From Bacteroidota bacterium (GTDB lineage Bacteria > Bacteroidota > Bacteroidia > Flavobacteriales > Weeksellaceae), in the NCBI GenBank assembly GCA_023448955.1, contig JAEXJU010000305.1:1-12014 (forward strand): a stretch of 12,014 bases of DNA. Reading direction: 5' to 3'. The notes beneath the pieces were generated by a model. That model was not told the DNA's origin. It saw only the letters and a list, made by a program, of their open reading frames with translations, and ran no database searches. The translations under genes were made by a program, and so were the position numbers. Numbering within the stretch: position 1 is the stretch's first letter; each line of letters begins with the position of its first letter. Shown here one piece after another: positions 6,457-12,014 of the stretch.

Positions 6457-9165
6457 TTATTTTTTCATGAAATAGTCAAAGTAAGAACAACTTCCGCTTA
6501 GACTTTTTACAGCTTCAGTATCTTTAAAGTTTTGTTTAAGCTGTGTGAAATAAGTCCTGAACTTCTCATTTTTCATATTAGCAAAATCAATCTCTCGTTG
6601 TTTGGATTTTTGTTCCCAGTTTTTATCATCATAAGACACACTTGGCTGTCTGGCTTCCCACTGATAATATTTACCTTGTTCTGCGCTTGCCATTTGGAAA
6701 AGTATTCTTGCCTTTTGTTCTTTGTCTCCGGAATTTTGCAAAGCTTTACTATAAAATTGAATGGACAGATCAAAGTTGTCTGGTTTTATAAAAACATTAG
6801 AACCATAATTTTTATAGTAATACCTGAAAGGACTTTCATCATTTCCAAAATAGTATTTTCCGCCGTTGGAGTTATCACTATCCATCACAAAAACTTCTCG
6901 GTAATAACCTAAAACCGAAGTGTTATAAAGCAAATTCCCGATCAGCTGATTCGCTTTTGAAGATAACTCGCCTTTGCTTTTACCTGTTTGTTGAAGTTTC
7001 AATACAGCTTCTGCAAGCTCCAGCTTATTCATGTTTTGTTTGATGAATGGAAACTCATTGATAAAACCTTCGGCTTTCATACTAACATTATCAGGACTTT
7101 GGTAACTTTCCCACACGTTATGTCCGAAAATTAATCCTGAAATATTACTGAATCCATTATACAGATCGGAAGTGTTTTGATATTTTACATAATTTCCGGT
7201 ATTATAATCATAATAACCTTCTGGCAAAGGAATACCTGAAAACCGAACGGCTTTCTCATAATATTTTTTGGCATTGGCAAAGTCGGCGTTTCTCATCGCA
7301 AAATCACCATAGATCAGATTGAAGAACGCTTCTGTATCACCAACATTGTTAATGTTTTTAGCAATGATCTGGCTTTCAAAAGTAGATTTGTCTTTTTTAT
7401 TAAAAAATGCCTGAAGCTTTTTGGCCAGGTTCAGATTCGGATTGAATCGAAGATCCGACAGTTGGTTATTCATGAGGAAAGATTTCGCATCATCACCTTG
7501 CAGAAAATACCGGTTGGCAAGAATATCTTTCAGGAAATCATGTGTCGAAGGTGCCGTATATTCCTCATATCCGAAATTTTCTGCAGTGCTGTCGGTTTCC
7601 ATTTTCTTTGGTTTTTCTTCAAAGAACTCACGGTAATCTTTATAAAGATGTTCCTCAAAATCCGATGTTATTTTTGGCTGTGAAACGATATCATTCAGCA
7701 TTTTCATTCTCTGGATCTGAGATTGATAATTTTTGTCATTGGTATTGATGCTGTTCAGAACTTCTGAGCTGCCTTCATAATCTTTTTGAAGAAACTTCAG
7801 ATAGGCGTCTGCTATTTTCCAGAATTCGTCTTTGCTCTCGTCTTTTATTTTGTCAGTGAAATCTTCGAGGTCGGAAATGTAATTGACTGGTTTATCATTG
7901 TCATTATAATAATAGTTATATTGCGATTTGTTGAAAAACGGAATTCTGTCCGGATTTTCTAAATATTGGTTATCGGAAAGGTCATTACTGCGATCAGTTT
8001 TTTCGGAAGATTTTGAGCCAAAAATACTTTTGAACCATCGCACGATTCTTTGCCAAAGGGATAATTCTTGTTTATCAGAATTTTCCTTATTATTAACTTT
8101 AGACTGTTCTGTTGTTTTATCAGTTGTATCTTGTGTTTCAGGATTCTGATAATAATAGATTGGAAGATAATTTCTTTCAAGTTCATTAATGGCTCTTGCG
8201 CCCAGAACTTTTAGCATCTCAGATTCCGGATCTATATCATAGATCTTTTTCATCATTGGGAGCGGATCATTAAAATCCTGGTAGCCCAAAAGAAAAAAGG
8301 CCATTGTTTTTTCCTGATCATTCCCGGCGCGTTTCAGAATATTATTGAAAGAAGCGCTGTCTGAAAGTTTCATCGATACAAAAGCATCTCTTTTCAAAGA
8401 TTTTGAATTCATAAAAACCTGAAAAAAATGCCAGTTTGCTTCTTCATTTTTGCCAAGACCGCGTTCGGCACCGGCAAACTGGTCCAAGGCAAGATAATAA
8501 GGAGCAGATTTGATTTTTAACGGTTCAACATATTTTCTAAAAGCATTTATAGATTCCTCAAAATGTCTGGTGTAATGATTAAATCGCACCAGCTGATATC
8601 CGTAACGCAATTTGATTTCAGGATTTCTGGCAGAATTGTAAAGCGAGTTGAGAGCGGCAATTGTTTTATTGTAATCAAGATTTGTAGCATTCTTATTATC
8701 CGTTTCGGAGCGGTAATAGAAAGAATCCGGACTTTCCACATAGCTGATTCGCATATATGGTTCCAGATATTTGGCCTCAATGAGATAATCAATGCCTTCT
8801 TTATATTTGTTATAAAATGAGTTGCCAAGTTTTGCTAATATTGGTTCGGAAGCAGTTTTTCCGGCTTTGATGGCGTTCAGTGCCTGCAAAGGAAGATGGT
8901 TTACCAAATATTCCGTTTCACGGTAATTGAACTGATTCCCGAAATATTTTTGCCAGCTTTCTATATTATCATTAGGAATTACAGTTTTTTCATCTTCGTA
9001 GAATCGGGAAGAATAAGTCAGCAAAAATGGTGTATAAGATTTATCGCGGATGATGTTCTGTGTAAAGAGATTGAAATAATCATAATCCGGGTCATACCAC
9101 GCACAAGCTTTGGATTGATTGAAAAACGCAGAAGCAAGAACAAAGCTTAAAAAGAGTTTTTTCAT
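6457..9165 (-). CDS. Uncharacterised secreted 902-residue protein with TPR-like stretches
   Basis: I do not recognise a named family. A signal peptide covers residues 1-20, with likely cleavage before CAWYDPDYDY. The aromatic/acidic segment CAWYDPDYDYF just after it looks like a family hallmark. The rest is mostly helical, rich in Tyr, Phe, Asn and Lys, with stretches that look like tetratricopeptide repeats, for example near 185-255, 445-475, 610-640 and 795-830. A polar linker (about 341-402, rich in Thr, Lys, Asn and Ser) splits the protein and contains an amphipathic cationic segment, LSLWQRIVRWFKSIFG, at 368-383. There are only two cysteines, Cys21 and Cys893, near the two ends. There is no T9SS sorting domain, so a periplasmic or outer-membrane-associated location is likely. 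It lies 15 bases after the lipoprotein gene on the same strand and is probably co-transcribed with it. A scaffold or binding role is a guess from the TPR-like character. Confidence 0.9.
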   Translation of the reverse strand: MKKLFLSFVLASAFFNQSKACAWYDPDYDYFNLFTQNIIRDKSYTPFLLTYSSRFYEDEKTVIPNDNIESWQKYFGNQFNYRETEYLVNHLPLQALNAIKAGKTASEPILAKLGNSFYNKYKEGIDYLIEAKYLEPYMRISYVESPDSFYYRSETDNKNATNLDYNKTIAALNSLYNSARNPEIKLRYGYQLVRFNHYTRHFEESINAFRKYVEPLKIKSAPYYLALDQFAGAERGLGKNEEANWHFFQVFMNSKSLKRDAFVSMKLSDSASFNNILKRAGNDQEKTMAFFLLGYQDFNDPLPMMKKIYDIDPESEMLKVLGARAINELERNYLPIYYYQNPETQDTTDKTTEQSKVNNKENSDKQELSLWQRIVRWFKSIFGSKSSEKTDRSNDLSDNQYLENPDRIPFFNKSQYNYYYNDNDKPVNYISDLEDFTDKIKDESKDEFWKIADAYLKFLQKDYEGSSEVLNSINTNDKNYQSQIQRMKMLNDIVSQPKITSDFEEHLYKDYREFFEEKPKKMETDSTAENFGYEEYTAPSTHDFLKDILANRYFLQGDDAKSFLMNNQLSDLRFNPNLNLAKKLQAFFNKKDKSTFESQIIAKNINNVGDTEAFFNLIYGDFAMRNADFANAKKYYEKAVRFSGIPLPEGYYDYNTGNYVKYQNTSDLYNGFSNISGLIFGHNVWESYQSPDNVSMKAEGFINEFPFIKQNMNKLELAEAVLKLQQTGKSKGELSSKANQLIGNLLYNTSVLGYYREVFVMDSDNSNGGKYYFGNDESPFRYYYKNYGSNVFIKPDNFDLSIQFYSKALQNSGDKEQKARILFQMASAEQGKYYQWEARQPSVSYDDKNWEQKSKQREIDFANMKNEKFRTYFTQLKQNFKDTEAVKSLSGSCSYFDYFMKK

Positions 9166-9180
9166 AGTTTAAGTTTTTTA

Positions 9181-10158
9181 TTAACGGTTGAAATTTCTGT
9201 TTCTGATAAACCTTTCATCCAATTGATAATATATGATGTTAAATTTAGGAATTTTCTGGTCAAGAAAATTCACGGTTTCATCTAAAGTTTGTTCCGGGAT
9301 CTGTTCCACTTTTATCCTGAAACCTTTATTGAGATAATAACCAAAAAAGAAACCATCTTTCTTTACAACGGCTTCATTGTCCGATTTTTTTTCTAAATCC
9401 TTATGATTAAGATCTTTTTCAGCCAGGGCATTAATTAGTTTGTGTTTCCCGAAATGGTTGGTTACGATTCCCCAGAAATAAATGGGCAAGGCAATATCTA
9501 TTTTTTTTATAGGATAATTTTGAACATCAGAAAGATAGTTTTTCAGGATCTGAATGTCAAGTATCGAATTTTTGTCCGAGTTTTCTAATGGTGAAGAAGT
9601 AGAATAACACATCAGGTAAACTTTGCTCACAGGCGGAATTCCCATTGTAACTTTATCTTTTACCTGGTGTAGCCTCAATGTAGAAGTGATTTCTGTATGG
9701 GAAAGCGCTTTCAGTTTTTTGAGGAATTTAAAATAATCATTTTTTGTTCCGGCAGTCCAGTCACAGTCGATCTGGATTTCCGAAGCATCTTTGAAACTCA
9801 GTTCTTTTGTTTTCTTTTCGATGAGTTGATGAATGCTTTTGGCGAGAAAATCCACTTCAGAATCTTTGATGTAAAGAAAAGTTCTGTTTGTGATAAAAAT
9901 GACAGGAACAATGTGTTTCGAGCTACGAAAATTTTCTGATTTTGAGATGACGCTGACTGGCTGGAATTTACCAGCCATTTTATCAACGTCAAAAAACCGG
10001 ACGTATAAATTGGACAGTGGAGATTGATCCAATATGTTTTTTTCTGAATCTTTTAAGGATAATCTTGTTTTCCAGTAATAAAAACCATAGGCATGAGTTT
10101 CTTGTTTATTACAACTGAAAAATAATATGAGAATTAAAATTGAAAATATTTTTTTCAT
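9181..10158 (-). CDS. Uncharacterised lipoprotein with possible degenerate GH18-like barrel
   Basis: This is a 325-residue protein with a lipoprotein signal: a short basic N-terminus, a hydrophobic core, and FFSC with Cys16 as the predicted acylation site, followed by NKQE. The rest shows alternating strands and helices. EIQIDCDWT (127-135), STLRLHQ (159-165), KVYLMCYS (179-186), KKIDIALPIYFWG (218-230) and NIIYYQLD (307-314) recall strands of a TIM barrel, and the order resembles GH18 enzymes (DxDxDWE, then M-Y, then P-F/Y-YG). If that alignment holds, the catalytic Glu is Thr135, so chitinase activity is not expected; a DUF3142-like relation is another option. I chose the ATG at 10156-10158 because it starts the lipoprotein signal; an in-frame TTG at 10230 would bury that signal behind 24 residues. 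It is the first gene of a pair with the 902-residue secreted protein. Confidence 0.85.
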   Translation of the reverse strand: MKKIFSILILILFFSCNKQETHAYGFYYWKTRLSLKDSEKNILDQSPLSNLYVRFFDVDKMAGKFQPVSVISKSENFRSSKHIVPVIFITNRTFLYIKDSEVDFLAKSIHQLIEKKTKELSFKDASEIQIDCDWTAGTKNDYFKFLKKLKALSHTEITSTLRLHQVKDKVTMGIPPVSKVYLMCYSTSSPLENSDKNSILDIQILKNYLSDVQNYPIKKIDIALPIYFWGIVTNHFGKHKLINALAEKDLNHKDLEKKSDNEAVVKKDGFFFGYYLNKGFRIKVEQIPEQTLDETVNFLDQKIPKFNIIYYQLDERFIRNRNFNR

Positions 10159-10161
10159 AAT

Positions 10162-10169
10162 CAAATTTA
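10162..10169 (-). promoter_or_regulatory. Possible -7 element of the lipoprotein gene pair
   Basis: On the minus strand this reads TAAATTTG, a perfect match to TAnnTTTG. It ends only 3 bases before the ATG at 10158, so transcription would start at or within the start codon, giving a leaderless message. No TTG or TTTG sits at the expected distance upstream on that strand. It is therefore either a chance match in AT-rich DNA or an unusual promoter. Confidence 0.25.
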
Positions 10170-10248
10170 AAAATTCAGTTCGTAAAAATTGTGAAAAATT
10201 CCTGAATTGAGCTAAAACATTAAAAATCAAAATATTTTACTGTAAATA

Positions 10249-10279
10249 TTTGTCAGTTTGAAAATTATCAATAAATTTG
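10249..10279 (+). promoter_or_regulatory. Promoter of the S10 operon (rplC onward)
   Basis: A -33 element TTTG (10249-10252) and a -7 element TAAATTTG (10272-10279) are separated by 19 bases, an exact match to the Bacteroidota housekeeping promoter pattern. Transcription should start near 10284-10287. The -7 element is followed by CAC, as at the rpsL promoter (TTTGCAC). This shows that rplC and its followers form a unit independent of rpsJ. Confidence 0.8.
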
Positions 10280-10284
10280 CACAC

Positions 10285-10377
10285 TCATTTTAGGGAAGGA
10301 GTATGCCTATTTCAGACATAGAATATGACGAAAACCGCTAAAATGCTGAATTGAAATATAATAGATATATATAAATA
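10285..10377 (+). promoter_or_regulatory. Structured 5' leader of the S10 operon
   Basis: The transcript leader is about 90 nt, far longer than the leader of rpsL. Right at the predicted start, CATTTTAGGG (10286-10295) can pair with CCGCTAAAATG (10335-10345) to form a 10-bp stem with one bulged G (10337). Inside, CTAT (10307-10310) can pair with ATAG (10318-10321) around a 7-nt loop; TATG/CATA is an alternative. A purine run GGGAAGGAG (10293-10301) resembles an anti-SD target. In E. coli, L4 autoregulates the S10 operon through its leader; a similar feedback element is a plausible inference here. No intrinsic terminator is visible in the leader, so control would act on translation or by another route. 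Confidence 0.5.
10303..10341 (+). CDS. Possible 12-codon leader peptide before rplC
   Basis: An ATG inside the S10 leader opens a frame encoding MPISDIEYDENR, ending at TAA (10339-10341), which lies in the 3' arm of the leader stem. An AAGGAG motif stands 1 base before the ATG, too close for standard Shine-Dalgarno spacing. Translation is unproven; the conserved element could equally be RNA structure alone. Confidence 0.2.
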   Translation: MPISDIEYDENR

Positions 10378-11004
10378 ATGTCAGGTATTATTGGTAAAAA
10401 AATCGGTATGACATCTTTGTTTAACGAAGAAGGAAAAAACATTCCTTGTACAGTTATTCAGGCTGGTCCATGCGCGGTTTTACAGGTCAGAACCGAAGAG
10501 GTTGACGGATACGTTGCCGTACAACTAGGTTTCGATGACAAGAGTGAGAAGAACGTTGGTAAAGCGTTAGCTGGTCATTTCAAAAAGGCTGGTTCAACTC
10601 CTAAAGCTAAGATCGTAGAATTCAGAAATGAATTCGAGCACGATGTTAAGACAGGAGATTTAGTAGAAGTGAACATGTTTGCAGAAGGCGAGTATGTGGA
10701 TGTAACAGGTACTTCTAAAGGTAAAGGTTTCCAAGGTGTTGTTAAAAGACACGGATTTGGAGGTGTAATGCAGGCAACTCATGGTCAGCACAACAGACTT
10801 AGAGCTCCAGGTTCTATCGGTGCTGGATCAGACCCTTCAAGAGTATTCAAAGGGATGAGAATGGCTGGAAGAATGGGAGGTAAGCAGGTAACTGTACAAA
10901 ACCTTCAAGTGTTAAAAGTGGATCAAGAACAAAATCTTTTAGTGGTAAAAGGTGCTGTTCCGGGAGCTAAAAATTCTTATGTAATTATCAAGAAATGGAA
11001 CTAG
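10378..11004 (+). CDS. rplC: 50S ribosomal protein uL3 (L3)
   Basis: uL3 is an early 50S assembly protein whose long loop reaches towards the peptidyl transferase centre. The 208-residue product begins SGIIGKKIGMTSLF and has GKGFQGVVKRHGFGG, THGQHNRLRAPGSIG, VFKGMRMAGRMGG and the C-terminal LLVVKGAVPGAKN, all typical of bacterial L3. After PGSIG comes Ala, where E. coli L3 has the Gln methylated by PrmB; this may be normal for the phylum. It is the first gene of the S10 unit, behind its own promoter and leader. Its last 10 bases overlap the start of rplD, which points to translational coupling. Confidence 0.98.
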   Translation: MSGIIGKKIGMTSLFNEEGKNIPCTVIQAGPCAVLQVRTEEVDGYVAVQLGFDDKSEKNVGKALAGHFKKAGSTPKAKIVEFRNEFEHDVKTGDLVEVNMFAEGEYVDVTGTSKGKGFQGVVKRHGFGGVMQATHGQHNRLRAPGSIGAGSDPSRVFKGMRMAGRMGGKQVTVQNLQVLKVDQEQNLLVVKGAVPGAKNSYVIIKKWN

Positions 11005-11624
11005 TAGTATTAAATACATCAGGAAAAGAGACCGGAAGAAAAGTAACTCTAGACGAATCTGTATTCGGAATTGAGCCAAATCAGCACGCGGTTTACTTAG
11101 AAGTGAAACAGTACCTTGCTGCACAAAGACAAGGAACTCATAAATCAAAAGAAAGAAGCGAAATTACAGCTTCTACAAGAAAGCTTAAAAAGCAAAAAGG
11201 TTCAGGATCTGCGAGATATGGTGATATCAAGTCACCAACTTTCAAAGGTGGAGGTAGAGTTTTTGGTCCAAAACCAAGAGACTACAGATTCAAATTGAAC
11301 AAAGCGCTTAAGAGATTAGCAAAAAAATCTGTTCTTTCTCAGAAAATGAGAGATAACAGCATCAGAGTTTTAGAAAACTTGAGTTTTGATGCGCCTAAGA
11401 CTAAAGAATTCATCACATTGTTGGATGCTTTAACACTTACAGGTAAAAAATCATTATTCGTGCTTCCTGAAGCTAACAAGAATGTGTATTTGTCTTCAAG
11501 AAACTTACCTAAAACAAGAGTGTTGAATTATAACGAGATTTCTTCTTATGATTTGATCAATGCAGGTGAGATTATCTTCTTAGAAGGTGCAGTAGAAAAA
11601 TTTCAGGACAACTTAAAGAAATAA
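10995..11624 (+). CDS. rplD: 50S ribosomal protein uL4 (L4)
   Basis: uL4 binds domain I of 23S rRNA and its extended loop lines the peptide exit tunnel. The 209-residue product shows the basic loop region around KQKGSGSARYGDIKSP and GGGRVFGPKPRDY, then an alpha/beta C-terminal domain ending in GAVEKFQDNLKK. In E. coli this protein also represses its own operon, so it is the natural candidate ligand for the leader in front of rplC. It overlaps rplC by 10 bases (10995-11004) and is followed by rplW after 3 bases. Confidence 0.98.
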   Translation: MELVVLNTSGKETGRKVTLDESVFGIEPNQHAVYLEVKQYLAAQRQGTHKSKERSEITASTRKLKKQKGSGSARYGDIKSPTFKGGGRVFGPKPRDYRFKLNKALKRLAKKSVLSQKMRDNSIRVLENLSFDAPKTKEFITLLDALTLTGKKSLFVLPEANKNVYLSSRNLPKTRVLNYNEISSYDLINAGEIIFLEGAVEKFQDNLKK

Positions 11625-11627
11625 ATC

Positions 11628-11918
11628 ATGTCACTTATTATTAAACCAATTATTTCAGAAAAAGCAAACTATCTTACAGATCTAAGAGGTGCTTATTCTT
11701 TCTTGGTAGCTCCAAAAGCTAACAAGATCCAGATTAAAGGTGCTATTGAGGCAGCTTATGGTGTAAAAGTAGCAGACGTTAGAACCATGATTTATGCGCC
11801 TAAAGTTTCTTCTAAATACACGAAAAAAGGACTTCAAGTTGGGAAAACTAACAAATTGAAGAAAGCAGTTGTAACATTGGCTGCTGGAGAAGTTATTGAT
11901 ATTTTCGCAACTAATTAA
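11628..11918 (+). CDS. rplW: 50S ribosomal protein uL23 (L23)
   Basis: uL23 sits at the mouth of the exit tunnel and is the docking site for trigger factor and the signal recognition particle. The 96-residue length is normal. Diagnostic parts are the N-terminal IIKPIISEKA, the FLVAPKANKIQIKGAIEAAYGVKVADVRTM-type core (residues about 25-55), and the basic segment before the C-terminus. It lies between rplD (3-base gap) and rplB (19-base gap), the standard order in S10 operons. Confidence 0.98.
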   Translation: MSLIIKPIISEKANYLTDLRGAYSFLVAPKANKIQIKGAIEAAYGVKVADVRTMIYAPKVSSKYTKKGLQVGKTNKLKKAVVTLAAGEVIDIFATN

Positions 11919-11937
11919 TTAATTATAAATAATAGTA

Positions 11938-12014
11938 ATGTCTGTTAGAAAATTAAAACCTATCACCCCGGGACAGAGATTCAGAGTTGTAAACAACTTT
12001 GAGGAAATTACTAC
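11938..12014 (+). CDS. rplB: 50S ribosomal protein uL2 (L2), N-terminal fragment
   Basis: The first 25 codons read MSVRKLKPITPGQRFRVVNN and onward, the typical start of bacterial uL2 (compare KxKPxTPGxR). uL2 is needed for subunit joining and supports the peptidyl transferase centre. The gene runs off the right edge of the window, so nothing can be said about the remainder. It follows rplW after 19 AT-rich bases, as expected in an S10 operon. Confidence 0.95.
   Translation, partial: MSVRKLKPITPGQRFRVVNNFEEIT

Noticed and set aside
6532..9150. Several + strand open frames of 68-126 codons within the 902-residue gene
   Set aside because: They are Ile/Phe-rich, lack start signals and family resemblance, and overlap a long minus-strand gene with a clear signal peptide and terminator.
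10159..10230. N-terminal extension of the lipoprotein from an in-frame TTG
   Set aside because: The extension would bury the lipoprotein signal (basic start, hydrophobic core, FFSC) behind 24 residues.
3459..10248. Interpretation of the block between the ribosomal operons as a recent mobile island
   Set aside because: No integrase, transposase, tRNA, border direct repeat or phage gene is visible, and composition does not differ obviously from the flanks beyond the expected ribosomal codon bias.
1..12014. CRISPR arrays, tRNA or rRNA genes, insertion sequences and tandem repeats
   Set aside because: I looked on both strands and found no regularly spaced repeats, cloverleaf sequences, or transposase-like frames.

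Overview
The window looks like part of a chromosome from Bacteroidota, class Flavobacteriia, most likely Chryseobacterium or a close Weeksellaceae relative. The DNA is AT-rich. Its recognisable promoters carry the Bacteroidota -7 element TAnnTTTG. Shine-Dalgarno sequences are essentially absent. One secreted enzyme carries a type IX secretion (T9SS) sorting domain, and fusA is followed directly by rpsJ with no tuf between them. The genus assignment rests on recalled protein similarity, not on a search.

Layout. Positions 1-3458 hold the str operon: rpsL, rpsG, fusA and rpsJ, all on the + strand, with a -7 element at the left edge and a strong intrinsic terminator after rpsJ. Positions 3459-10248 hold four genes that have nothing to do with ribosomes. 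First is a secreted reprolysin-like zinc metalloprotease with its own promoter and terminator. Next is a small two-helix membrane protein of the low affinity iron permease family. Converging on it from the minus strand is a two-gene unit: a 325-residue lipoprotein followed by a 902-residue secreted protein with TPR-like stretches. Positions 10249-12014 hold the start of the S10 operon (rplC, rplD, rplW, start of rplB), driven by a well-formed promoter and a 5' leader of about 90 nt that can fold.

How it works together. The two ribosomal blocks are normally adjacent in bacteria and in many relatives (rpsJ followed by rplC). Here they are separate transcription units, each with its own promoter, and the four accessory genes fill a gap of about 7 kb. 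I see no transposase, integrase, tRNA or flanking repeat that would explain the gap as a recent mobile insertion. The accessory genes all act at or beyond the cell envelope: exported protease, membrane protein, lipoprotein and secreted TPR-like protein. I see no evidence that they form one pathway.

The points most worth a second look are the uncharacterised lipoprotein/TPR-like pair, whose lipoprotein resembles a GH18-type barrel lacking its catalytic Glu; the structured rplC leader with a 12-codon upstream ORF; and a His-to-Leu change in the EF-G P-loop signature. No intergenic stretch exceeds 300 bases.
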